DNA of 64,000 bases, taken from positions 1-64,000 of the forward strand of contig NZ_NHYK01000006.1 of assembly GCF_003288805.1 (NCBI RefSeq). The letters are read 5' to 3'. Of this stretch, positions 9,139 to 18,051 are shown piece after piece. A model generated the notes under the pieces. It worked only from the letters and a program-made list of their open reading frames with translations, was not told the DNA's origin and did not search any database. Within the stretch, counting starts at the first letter, position 1. Each line of letters starts with the position of its first letter. The position numbers were made by a program, and so were the translations under genes. The stretch comes from Helicobacter sp. 10-6591 (GTDB lineage: Bacteria; Campylobacterota; Campylobacteria; Campylobacterales; Helicobacteraceae).

Positions 9139-9609
9139 TCACACTTCAAAATCTCTATACAAAGCATTTTGTCGCAATGCCTCATACAAAACCGCACCCA
9201 CACAAGTAGCCAGATTGATACTGCGAGCAGATTTGCTCATTGGCAATCTATAGGATTGGCACTCAAAGGTTTCTAAAATATCTGTATCCAAACCCCTATC
9301 CTCTCTACCAAAATACAAAAATGCTTCTTTTTGGAATCTCGCTTCATAATAAAGCTTCCTTGCTTTAGTACTCAAGAAAAAATGATTCTCATTTGGACTA
9401 TAAAGTTGCCAAAAATCTTGCAGATTCTCCCATTCATAGACTTCTAATCTTTGCCAATAATCAAGTCCCGCTCGCTTCAATTCTCTCTGCGTCGTGCTAA
9501 AGCCAAGTGGTTTTATAAGATGCAGCACACAAGCAGTAGCGACACACAAGCGACCGATGTTTCCTGTATTTTGTGGGATTTGGGGTTGGACAAGCACAAT
9601 GTGTAGCAT
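9139..9609 (-). CDS. trmL: tRNA (cytidine/uridine(34)-2'-O)-methyltransferase TrmL
   Basis: The 156-residue SPOUT-class methyltransferase has all three family motifs: 'PQNTGNIGR' at the N-terminus, 'FGREDRGL' and 'SARSINLATCVGAVLYEALRQ' at the C-terminal trefoil knot. The single-domain length is that of TrmL (YibK), which methylates the wobble ribose of tRNA-Leu isoacceptors with S-adenosylmethionine. It is on the minus strand upstream of the OMP gene, with a 248-nt gap containing the OMP promoter. Confidence 0.93.
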   Translation of the reverse strand: MLHIVLVQPQIPQNTGNIGRLCVATACVLHLIKPLGFSTTQRELKRAGLDYWQRLEVYEWENLQDFWQLYSPNENHFFLSTKARKLYYEARFQKEAFLYFGREDRGLDTDILETFECQSYRLPMSKSARSINLATCVGAVLYEALRQNALYRDFEV

Positions 9610-9709
9610 ACAAGCCCTTTAAGCTATTCAAAAATCAATAAAAAAACCGATTCTAGCTGCTTTTAAACCGCTAAAGGCAAATACATTCTCTCTCAAAGTG
9701 GGATTTCAT

Positions 9710-10981
9710 ATGAAAAGGAAACTCTTATTAGGTATTGCATGTGTAATAGGTGCTTACATAAATGCTTATGACACAATTGATGAAGCGCTGAGCAATGGAA
9801 TCTCAAATGGCGATGTAGTATTTTTCAGCTCAAACACAAATGTATATGGCGATACACACCAAAGTATGCCGCGACAAAATGACCTTACTAAAAGCGCCTA
9901 TAGCGTAGGAAGCTTAGGACTAGCTTATCGCTCTGGATTCTATAAAAGCTGGCGTTTCATGGTGAGCTTTCGTGCAAGTGAGAAACTCTACCAAGCCCAC
10001 AAAGACTCCCTATGGATTGATGATATAAACTCTCCAGGAAGATCTTTTAGCAACCAAAAAGGCGATGCGGCCAAAGACTTTTATGCACCTGCAATGCTTG
10101 GACAATCATATCTGGAATATTTCCATGAGGATACGAGCATACGCACAGGAAGGGTCTTTGTCAAGTCAGAATGGGCTGATAGATTGATTGATGGTGTGCA
10201 TATCCGTAATAAATCTTTTGAAAATATAATCATAGAAGCTTTTTGGGCAAAGTCTAGCGGCTATGTGCAATACAACAAACTCAGTGGTCTTATAGATGTA
10301 AATCCAAATAGTAGAGCTGGTCTTTTGAATACAAGCATCAAATACACACTCAATGATATGTTTTCCCTTAAAGCCCAAGCAATCTACGCAGCACGGCTTT
10401 TTAACGCCTTCAGTGCAAAAGCAGCCTTCCGCTATGAGATTTCAAATTCTTATATTGGTGCAAACGCCCAGTTCACCGCAAGCTTTGAAGATATTAATAG
10501 CCCTTATAGACGCACACAAGATAATGATACCTTTGTATTTGATACCCGCGCATATATTGGCATAAAGGATTTTATAGATGATCTACACAATGGTCTAGAG
10601 ATAAGCGGTGGATTCATTAGGAGTGGGGAGAATGGCATTGGGAGTTTGAATGCTGTAGGCAATAATATTAGTCCATTTTTTATGTGGGGTGGTAGAGCAT
10701 TTTTAGTAGGAAGCAATGCAAGTCTTGGCTTTGCTAAGATACATTTCACAATCGATAGAATATCGCTAGCACTCGTATATGGAAGCACACATTTTCAAAA
10801 GCCATTTGGTCTAAGCACTATATACAATGGTTTTGACAGGGTCAATGAAGTAAATTTCCTCTTAGACTTCAGTCTCAGCGAACACACCTCAGCAATTTTT
10901 AATCTGCTCAACACGCATAAAGGCAAAGCCTACTATCCACATACTACTCTGATAAATTTTGGAATCAAACTTAGCTTTTAG
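9710..10981 (+). CDS. Outer-membrane porin family protein (Hof/OprD-like)
   Basis: The 423-residue protein has a signal peptide (MKRKLLLGIACVIGAYINA), then regular beta-strand patterns and a terminal Phe (TTLINFGIKLSF). 'YDTIDEALSNGISNGDVVFF', 'YSVGSLGLAYRSGFYKSWRF', 'GQSYLEYFHEDTSIRTGR' and 'KSEWADRLIDGVHI' resemble the OprD-type porins called Hof in Helicobacter. It probably forms a channel for small solutes; the substrate is unknown. ATG 9710 is chosen over GTG 9698 because MKRK starts the signal peptide. Its 3' end overlaps the convergent dioxygenase gene by 11 bp. Confidence 0.82.
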   Translation: MKRKLLLGIACVIGAYINAYDTIDEALSNGISNGDVVFFSSNTNVYGDTHQSMPRQNDLTKSAYSVGSLGLAYRSGFYKSWRFMVSFRASEKLYQAHKDSLWIDDINSPGRSFSNQKGDAAKDFYAPAMLGQSYLEYFHEDTSIRTGRVFVKSEWADRLIDGVHIRNKSFENIIIEAFWAKSSGYVQYNKLSGLIDVNPNSRAGLLNTSIKYTLNDMFSLKAQAIYAARLFNAFSAKAAFRYEISNSYIGANAQFTASFEDINSPYRRTQDNDTFVFDTRAYIGIKDFIDDLHNGLEISGGFIRSGENGIGSLNAVGNNISPFFMWGGRAFLVGSNASLGFAKIHFTIDRISLALVYGSTHFQKPFGLSTIYNGFDRVNEVNFLLDFSLSEHTSAIFNLLNTHKGKAYYPHTTLINFGIKLSF

Positions 10982-11759
10982 CCAAATCTCCAAAGATATA
11001 TGATGTCATCGAAGTAGAGCCGTACTGATATATTTCATTGAACACGCTTACATTCTCAGTATCTTTGCTTGTACCTAGGATATTTAAAAGTGGCAGAAAA
11101 TGCTCCATTGTAGAAAAACTCTGATTGCATCTCTGTGTTTTTGTTTGTGCCAAAGCAGATTCTATAACTCTTTGAAAATCTCTTTTGAGTATCGCATCTT
11201 TTATTGCGTTGTCAAACTCTATGGCCCACTCATAACCATAATCTTGCTTCTCCCAACACATCAAAGAAAGATTATGTACAATGTTTCCACTGCCTATGAT
11301 AAGTATGTTTTCCTCTCGTAGTGGATACAATGCCTCACCTATAAGGATTTGCTCTTGTAATGTCGCATGAAGATTCACACTCATTGCCACTATGGGTATA
11401 TCAGCCTTAGGATACATATGGCTCAGCACACTCCAGATACCATGATCGATTCCCCAAGAATTATCAAATTCTGCACCAAAACTGCCCAAAAGCTCTCTTG
11501 CCCTCAATGATAAAGCACTATCTCCGCTAGGATCATAACGCAACTCATACAGTTCTTGAGGGAATCCATACATATCATAAATTTGTCGAGGTGTAGGTGT
11601 GTGTGCGATTTTTAGCCCTTTTGTATGCCAATGTGCGGACAAAACCAAAATCGCGCTAGGTTTTATCAGTTTCCCTAAATCACGCCATTTTCTAGTGATT
11701 AGATTGTCTTGCAAGGCGTTAAGTGGTGAGCCATGCCCTATAAACAAAGTGGGTAGCAT
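10971..11759 (-). CDS. ygiD: LigB-family extradiol dioxygenase (4,5-DOPA dioxygenase-like, YgiD)
   Basis: The 262-residue protein has the class III extradiol fold: 'MLPTLFIGHGSPLNAL', 'VLSAHWHTKGLKI' and 'IIGSGNIVHNL' carry the His residues that bind metal in the family. It resembles YgiD/DODA, which opens catechol rings such as DOPA in vitro; the natural substrate in bacteria is not known. ATG 11759 has AAGAAGG upstream; the longer frame would start in the ftsW region. It is divergent from ftsW and convergent with the porin gene. Confidence 0.88.
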   Translation of the reverse strand: MLPTLFIGHGSPLNALQDNLITRKWRDLGKLIKPSAILVLSAHWHTKGLKIAHTPTPRQIYDMYGFPQELYELRYDPSGDSALSLRARELLGSFGAEFDNSWGIDHGIWSVLSHMYPKADIPIVAMSVNLHATLQEQILIGEALYPLREENILIIGSGNIVHNLSLMCWEKQDYGYEWAIEFDNAIKDAILKRDFQRVIESALAQTKTQRCNQSFSTMEHFLPLLNILGTSKDTENVSVFNEIYQYGSTSMTSYIFGDLAKS

Positions 11760-11886
11760 ATTTTTCCTTCTTAAATTGAGATAAAGAAGCATACACCAAA
11801 AGACAAACAACACAATCTCCCCTCCGCACATAACATTGCAAAATTTAGTAAAATTGCACACTCATCTCAAAATCACAAGGAATCTT

Positions 11887-13050
11887 TTGGCAAATCGTAG
11901 GCTTTTTTTTGTTGTCGTTGGATTGATTTGCGTAGGTGTCTTGATGTCATATTCACTGGCTGCATACTCAGTCGGATTTTTCGGCTATGACGAATTCCAT
12001 TTCTTTGGGAGAGAATTACTTGTGGCAATTGTTGGTATTATCGTTATATGGCTTTTTGCCCAACTTGATCCTGATAAAAGTTTCCAAAATATCGGACTTG
12101 GAATCTTTTTATTATCACTACTGCTAATGGTTGGTATGCATTTTTTACCTACCAGCTTGGTTTCATCTGCTGGCGGTGCAAAACGTTGGATAAAACTGCC
12201 GGGATTATCCCTTGCGCCTTCAGAATTTTTTAAAATCGGTTTTGTGTATTTTCTGGCTTGGAGTTTTACGCGTAAATTTGGCACAGAGGCAAACTTCAAT
12301 CTCAAAGACGAGATAAAACTTTTTATCCCCTATATAGTCTTATTTTTTATAGCTGTGGTGCTTATTGCCGTATTACAAAATGATTTAGGGCAAGTGATTG
12401 TTTTGGCTTTGACACTTGGATTCATGCTGCTTTTTGCAGGTGGGAGCCTCAGACTCTTAGGAATTATCCTACTTACAACTCTTAGCATAGGGCTTGTAGC
12501 AATCATCACAAGCCCACATCGCATCTTGCGTGTTAAGCTATGGTGGGCAAATGCACAAGATTCTATCCTAGCACTCTTGCCCCAAAGTCTTGCAAATTCT
12601 CTGCGGGTGGAAAATCTCCCCGAGCCATACCAGATCTATCATGCGACAAATGCTATATTCAATGGCGGATTTTTAGGCAATGGCTTGGGAGAGGGCGTGA
12701 TCAAACTTGGATTTTTAAGCGAAGTGCATACGGATATTGTGCTGGCTGGGATTGTAGAAGAATTAGGGTTTGTGGGATTATTTTTCATAGTCGCAGCATT
12801 TACCACAATGATCTTTTATATATTCAAAATAGCAAATCGAGTGCATAATATGACCTACTATCTTTTCTGTGTGGGCATCGCACTCCTGCTTGCATTTTCA
12901 TTCATCATCAATGCTTTTGGAATCTCTGGTATAACACCTATCAAAGGAATCGCCGTGCCTTTTATAAGCTATGGAGGAAGCTCGCTTTTAGCAAGTTGTC
13001 TTGCGATAGGCTTAGTACTTAGCATTTCAAGAAGAGCAAAAATTCTTTAA
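11887..13050 (+). CDS. ftsW: Peptidoglycan glycosyltransferase FtsW (SEDS family)
   Basis: The multi-spanning protein (387 residues from TTG 11887) has the SEDS signature near its C-terminus (GISGITPIKGIAVPFISYGGSS), 'GGAKRWIKLPGLSLAPSEFFKI' and about ten membrane segments. FtsW polymerises lipid II glycan strands at the division septum with a class B penicillin-binding protein. I prefer TTG 11887 because CACAAGGAAT precedes it and because the longer frame from TTG 11836 has no ribosome-binding site. RodA is the alternative; the loop pattern and length favour FtsW moderately. The next gene starts 22 nt downstream. Confidence 0.85.
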   Translation: MANRRLFFVVVGLICVGVLMSYSLAAYSVGFFGYDEFHFFGRELLVAIVGIIVIWLFAQLDPDKSFQNIGLGIFLLSLLLMVGMHFLPTSLVSSAGGAKRWIKLPGLSLAPSEFFKIGFVYFLAWSFTRKFGTEANFNLKDEIKLFIPYIVLFFIAVVLIAVLQNDLGQVIVLALTLGFMLLFAGGSLRLLGIILLTTLSIGLVAIITSPHRILRVKLWWANAQDSILALLPQSLANSLRVENLPEPYQIYHATNAIFNGGFLGNGLGEGVIKLGFLSEVHTDIVLAGIVEELGFVGLFFIVAAFTTMIFYIFKIANRVHNMTYYLFCVGIALLLAFSFIINAFGISGITPIKGIAVPFISYGGSSLLASCLAIGLVLSISRRAKIL

Positions 13051-13072
13051 ATTGAAAAACAAAGGACTTCAA

Positions 13073-14043
13073 ATGGATATTATCATCCCAGCTCATGAAA
13101 AAGACTTACACATCCTGCCTCATACTATAGATTCTCTTTTAAAGAACATGTATATTGCCGCAAGAAACAAAGAAGATATTAGGGGGGGGGGTATAAAGAA
13201 TTAGCAACTAAAAGATCTCTTTGCAAAGATGATATTTATGTCATTGCAAGGCACAATCTCAAAGCTTACATTCAAAATCTAGGTGTTTCTTTCATAGACG
13301 AAGATTCCCTACTGGATAATCTCACTTTCAAAACCATCCACTCTACTCTCTTAGACCCTAGACATTGTGGCTGGTTTTTCCAGCAGTTTCTAAAAATGGC
13401 ATACAGCTTTGTATGCCAAAAAGAGTTTTATCTTAGTTGGGATTGTGATAGCTTACTTATCAAAGAATTTACTATCGATTTAGATTCTGTGTTTTTAAAT
13501 GCTTTGCCTGCACGCATATCGCCAAACCACCCTTATTACAACACTTTTACTACGCTCTTAAATCTCAAGTTCAACAACAACTACCAATTTATGTGCGAGT
13601 TTATGATTTTTAATAAATCCATTATGCAAGATCTATGTAAGACTCTCAATCAAAAGCAACCGCAATATTTCTACCAACCCATTATTTCTCTTGTAAATAA
13701 AGACAGCAAAACATACAGCTTCAGCGAGTTTGAAACATATGCAAACTTCGTACTGAACCATTACAAGGATACTTACCAACTACAGTTTTACCCTGTATAT
13801 AGATGTGGTGCTCGATTTTTCAAAGAAATTCCAAGTTTGGACAATGCTCTTGTAAGAGACTTTGGCAAAACCTACTATATGCTGCAATTCAATCATTGGG
13901 ATAACCCTGTGCCATTTGCCAGGATTCTCCATAACCAAACACTGCGCAAAATCATAGGATTTAAGAATCTTATGAGAATTTATTTTTACGGAGGATTCTA
14001 TAAACGAGACTTTAAGTACAGAGACGATTCTCCGGTATCATAA
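13073..14043 (+). pseudogene. Glycosyltransferase-like protein (DUF6492-like), phase-OFF at a G10 tract
   Basis: ATG 13073 (AAAGGA upstream) opens MDIIIPAHEKDLHILPHTID, a glycosyltransferase-like N-terminus, but the frame stops at 13205 just after ten G (13182-13191). One extra G (or two fewer) would join it to the downstream frame, giving about 323 residues through GWFFQQFLKMA, YLSWDCDS (DxD-like) and SEFETYANFV up to 14043. These strings resemble the DUF6492 family, found with surface-polysaccharide genes. The distal frame is intact, which argues for a reversible contingency gene that is OFF in this read rather than decay. The sugar and acceptor are unknown. It may be co-transcribed with ftsW. 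Confidence 0.85.
13182..13191. repeat. G10 homopolymer tract (phase-variation site)
   Basis: Ten consecutive G lie inside the 5' third of the glycosyltransferase-like gene. At this length the gene is out of frame; 11 or 8 G would restore it. Confidence 0.9.
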
Positions 14044-14054
14044 CCCACGCGCTC

Positions 14055-17000
14055 TTATTTGTCTTGCAATGCATCGACTATGCTATCAAGTGGCGTAAAA
14101 ACGCGTCGCAAAATCTTAAAAGGTGCAGTTACCACATCTTCTAATAAACTTACTTCGGTTTTTGGATTTGATAACTCCCCGCTGACCACAATATTTGTCG
14201 TTATCTTGCCCTCATCCCCTAGAATCAAAAATCCAACAATAGGAATGCTTGAGATAATATCTGAGAGAGTTTTCATCGTGCTTGCTTGGAGCAATAGATT
14301 CAATGTATCGCTTTTAAAATCAACCAATCCATTCCCACTTATATCAATAGCAGTGCCTACAAAATCAATTTCATCAAGCCCCAAATATTCATCATTAAGC
14401 CAAAACATAAATGAACCATTCTTGATCTCATATCCATCATCATTTAATCCGGGCTTTCTAAAAACCACAAGTGAAGGGATAGCATCAATAAGAGCAAGAA
14501 TATTTTGTATCAACACAAATTCTTTAAAAATCGTGTTTTGCATATGGATTTTTCCTTGCAAAACCCCGCCCTTAAAAATCCCAGAAAGCTCAAAAAGCCC
14601 ATCTTCAAAAAGTCGCTTTTGCATTACCTTATTGATAAAATCCGCGCTGAAATTATCGATTGCCACCTTTGCTTGGTGGTTTGCTACATCGACATTAGCA
14701 ATCCCATTCCCATAAGAAGCATTCATATTCACAATTTCATCGCGCAGAGTGATAGTTGCAGAATCTGTAGGGATAGTGTAATGTCCAAAATACACTTGCA
14801 TATTGTTTGCCTCTAAATACAAAATATGTGGTGGATAATTTATTTCTTGCTCGTATTTGCGCTTTTGTGCAATAAACTTATTGTGTTGGGCAATCTCTTG
14901 TGGACTTAGCTCTTTATACTGGGATTCTTGATTAAAGCTCTCATGCAAAGCAGGGATAGTACTTGAAAGCAATTCATCAAGATTGACATCATAGGAATCC
15001 AACACAAAAAACATCGTATTCTCATGCTTGCGCAAAGAAAACTTTTTATCTTGGGTACTTAGCTCTATCTTTGGTTTTGGCTTAGAAATATCGATTATGC
15101 CCTCCATAGCAAGAGAACTAAGACGCGTTTTATCTTTTCGATAAATAGGATAAGTGAGATTATTAAGATTGGCGCTTATGAAGATTTCGTGTTCATTGAG
15201 CGAATCTTGTGTAAGTACAAGACTACCTTCAGAGATTCCATAATATTGCAAGAGTGGGGAATAGGGATAAATAGCATGGATGTTTTTCATACCCACTTCT
15301 ATATTTTGCTCTGAATCCTGCTCAAAGACCAAAGAAAATTGTGGAATGCTAATCTCTAAGCTCTCATCTGCGAAATTACCCACAACCTCGATAGTGTCCA
15401 ACAAATCCACTCCATCGCCCTGTGTAATATCTTCCACTTCTATTGCCTCTGGTTGTATCTGTGGAGATTCTTCTAGCTGCTGGGAAATGGCAATACTTTC
15501 TTGGGGAGAATGAGTTGTAGCCTGCATGCTGTTTGTCTTAGCGCTTACTGTGTTAAGAGTCAAAATACTGGGAATATTTTCTATGGAATCTTGCTCTACA
15601 ATCGCTTGGATAATCCTTCGTACCATAGGATCATCTGTAGTTTCCACATCAAGCTCTGGTGGTAAAGTCTGGGATTTAAAAATCTTAGAGGGTGCTAAAT
15701 CAAGTGTTTTGACATCGAGTTTTAACAAAAAATTCTGCTTCAAAAGATCTATATCCATTTTTGTGTGCGCACTGAGTAAGTCTTGGTACTCTAAGTTTTT
15801 GGCTTCTATATTGATAGTCTGGTGTTTGCTAGAAATAGCAATGCTTGTCAAAAGATCATACACTTTGATTTTTTGGCCTAAAAATACAATTGTGCTTTCT
15901 TTAGAGCTTATTTCACCTTGGACATTTGGATGCAAATCCCCGAATTTATCAGCTTTTAGATGAATCTCAACACCAACCTTTAATGCTCCATCTTGAGTCA
16001 TTACAGGCACTGGAATCTCATATACCTCAAGCAAATCCAAAAGAGCTTTATCGAGATTAATCTCTTTAGAATGCAGCGAAACAAAGACTTCCAATGGCTT
16101 AGAAAACGGCAGTTTCAGACGCACTTTCGAGTTTGTCAGATCATAGCCGACATAGCTTGGCTTAGTAAATGCAATATCTAGCACATCATCACGCATATTC
16201 AGAGCTACTTCCCTTGCATTGATTGGCGCTATATTGGAATCCAAACTCACCTTCACATCTTTAAGAATGGCATTTGCCTTTATCGATCGATTGAGATGAA
16301 AGAAGATATCTTTGTTAAGTGGTATCTGCATATCAAATGATGTAAGCTCAAAAGAGCGAAACTTTATCTTTTCAAACAACCAAGATTCTAATTCCTTATT
16401 GTGCAGTAGTTTGATATAAGACTCTAAAAATTGAATATTCCTCCACACCGAGCTAGAAGCTACCACATTGAGATGTTTAAAGTTTGTAGTACCATGTATA
16501 TTAAGCTTAGTTGGTGTTTGAGATTCTGGATTTTGTTGTATATGAAAGTTTTGGATGTCATCTTTTCGCAGAGTTTTAAGAATAGGATTATGGGTTAGCG
16601 TGAGGGCAAAATCAAGATTTTTCTTGCTCACATAGTACTCCAAATACCCATCACACTCCAAAGACAGATCAAAAAAACGAAGAGTTTGCACACCTAAGAT
16701 AATTTTACTGTGCAGATTCTGTATGCTAAGCAGAGCTTCAAAATCTGGCGCATAAAGCGCATAGCTCATGCCGTCATAAAGCAACCTGCGCTCTGTTTTG
16801 TCAGGAAAAATCACACTATAAAGATTGAGTTTTTCAAAGTAAGAAAGCACAAAGAGAATGCTTTGCGCAGCGCTCACGACAGAATCCAAAACATCCTCAG
16901 AACTCCTCTCTATGCTAGTTTGTGAATCTTGGGCAAAGAGGCTTGTCTCAGATAAATCAATCCTATCAACCTCTAAAATAAACTTATTTTCTAACTTAAG

Positions 17001-17180
17001 ATAGAATCCTTCCACTTTGATTTTTCCTACCACAAACCCCTTGTGATAAATACCCTCGTTGAGAATCTTGTAGCCGAAAAAGGAAAGAATGATGATGACG
17101 CCACAGAATACAAAAAGTCTTTGGAGACTTCTTTGCTTTTTCTTAGGAGGTTTGGTTGTAGTTGTTTCTTTTGCTTTCAT
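14055..17180 (-). CDS. Large AsmA-like (YhdP/TamB-superfamily) envelope protein
   Basis: The 1041-residue protein has a basic N-terminus, one membrane anchor (about residues 22-41, LFVFCGVIIILSFFGYKI) and a long periplasmic region of repeated beta-strands. The C-terminal part (about residues 800-1000: 'LFELSGIFKGGVLQGKIHMQNT', 'GLVDFKSDTLNLLLQAS', 'IPIVGFLILGDEGKI') matches AsmA-like/DUF3971 domains of YhdP-type proteins. Such proteins are bridge-like lipid carriers that help move phospholipid to the outer membrane; this role is inferred. The only Met before the anchor is at 17180, although its ribosome-binding site is weak. The first 92 bp overlap the divergent mltG gene. Confidence 0.8.
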   Translation of the reverse strand: MKAKETTTTKPPKKKQRSLQRLFVFCGVIIILSFFGYKILNEGIYHKGFVVGKIKVEGFYLKLENKFILEVDRIDLSETSLFAQDSQTSIERSSEDVLDSVVSAAQSILFVLSYFEKLNLYSVIFPDKTERRLLYDGMSYALYAPDFEALLSIQNLHSKIILGVQTLRFFDLSLECDGYLEYYVSKKNLDFALTLTHNPILKTLRKDDIQNFHIQQNPESQTPTKLNIHGTTNFKHLNVVASSSVWRNIQFLESYIKLLHNKELESWLFEKIKFRSFELTSFDMQIPLNKDIFFHLNRSIKANAILKDVKVSLDSNIAPINAREVALNMRDDVLDIAFTKPSYVGYDLTNSKVRLKLPFSKPLEVFVSLHSKEINLDKALLDLLEVYEIPVPVMTQDGALKVGVEIHLKADKFGDLHPNVQGEISSKESTIVFLGQKIKVYDLLTSIAISSKHQTINIEAKNLEYQDLLSAHTKMDIDLLKQNFLLKLDVKTLDLAPSKIFKSQTLPPELDVETTDDPMVRRIIQAIVEQDSIENIPSILTLNTVSAKTNSMQATTHSPQESIAISQQLEESPQIQPEAIEVEDITQGDGVDLLDTIEVVGNFADESLEISIPQFSLVFEQDSEQNIEVGMKNIHAIYPYSPLLQYYGISEGSLVLTQDSLNEHEIFISANLNNLTYPIYRKDKTRLSSLAMEGIIDISKPKPKIELSTQDKKFSLRKHENTMFFVLDSYDVNLDELLSSTIPALHESFNQESQYKELSPQEIAQHNKFIAQKRKYEQEINYPPHILYLEANNMQVYFGHYTIPTDSATITLRDEIVNMNASYGNGIANVDVANHQAKVAIDNFSADFINKVMQKRLFEDGLFELSGIFKGGVLQGKIHMQNTIFKEFVLIQNILALIDAIPSLVVFRKPGLNDDGYEIKNGSFMFWLNDEYLGLDEIDFVGTAIDISGNGLVDFKSDTLNLLLQASTMKTLSDIISSIPIVGFLILGDEGKITTNIVVSGELSNPKTEVSLLEDVVTAPFKILRRVFTPLDSIVDALQDK

Positions 17181-18051
17181 GATCTATCTTCATGTCCCAA
17201 TACAAATGCCCCAAATACTAAATCTACCAAAAGGCTCAATAAAATCCATTATAACACATCTCAACAGCTTACAAGGCGTCAAAGAAGGGCAGTTTGGCAT
17301 AGTTGATGAGTGGCTTATGCGATTATTTTGGCAGCCACAAAGTGGAGTGATTGCTATAGATTCTCAAAACTTAAGCAGAAAAGAATTTTTGAAGCATCTA
17401 AGTAGCGCAAAAAGTGCTACACGAGAGATTACACTCATTCCAGGTGAGACGTTGCATTTTTTCTTAAAGGATGTGGCGTTAAAGTTTGGGCTTGATACAG
17501 CAAAACTGCAAGCTGCTTATGAAAAGTATTTTGATCTGCCAGATGGAGTAATCATAGCTGAGACCTACAAGTTCCCACTTGGATTGGATGAGGATGCTCT
17601 TATGCGTTTGCTAGCAAAAATTTCTTATACATGGCATGAGAGGCAAGCTATCGCGCTACTTGGGACATATGATAAGGCACAATGGTTTTATTATGTGCGT
17701 ATGGGTTCAATAGTGCAGAAAGAAGCAGCAAACAAAGAGGAAATGCCACTAATTGCTGCTGTGATAAATAATCGCTTAAGAATCGGAATGCCTTTGCAAA
17801 TGGATGGGTCACTAAACTATGGGGGATTTTCGCATGTGAAAGTTACCCCAGAGCGCATAAGAAATGATCTTAGTCTCTATAACACCTATAAACACAAGGG
17901 AATCCCACCCTATCCTGTCGGTAGTCTAAGCTTAGATGCTATCAAAGCATGTATTGAACCTGCAGATGTGGATTATCTCTACTTTGTGCGTAATGCAAAT
18001 GGCACACATACATTTTCTAAAACTTACAAAGAGCATAAAAGCAATTTTTGA
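17089..18051 (+). CDS. mltG: Endolytic murein transglycosylase MltG
   Basis: The 320-residue protein has a membrane anchor (about residues 11-32) and a YceG domain with 'EITLIPGETLHFFLKDVA', 'GVIIAETYKFPLG' and the catalytic Glu region 'GSIVQKEAANKEEMPLIAAVINNRL', ending 'DADYLYFV'-like (VDYLYFVRNANGTHTFSKTYKEH). It cuts nascent glycan strands in the inner membrane and sets their length. AAAAAGGAAAG precedes three consecutive ATG codons (17089, 17092, 17095), so any of these may be used. The 5' end overlaps the divergent AsmA-like gene. Confidence 0.92.
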   Translation: MMMTPQNTKSLWRLLCFFLGGLVVVVSFAFMIYLHVPIQMPQILNLPKGSIKSIITHLNSLQGVKEGQFGIVDEWLMRLFWQPQSGVIAIDSQNLSRKEFLKHLSSAKSATREITLIPGETLHFFLKDVALKFGLDTAKLQAAYEKYFDLPDGVIIAETYKFPLGLDEDALMRLLAKISYTWHERQAIALLGTYDKAQWFYYVRMGSIVQKEAANKEEMPLIAAVINNRLRIGMPLQMDGSLNYGGFSHVKVTPERIRNDLSLYNTYKHKGIPPYPVGSLSLDAIKACIEPADVDYLYFVRNANGTHTFSKTYKEHKSNF

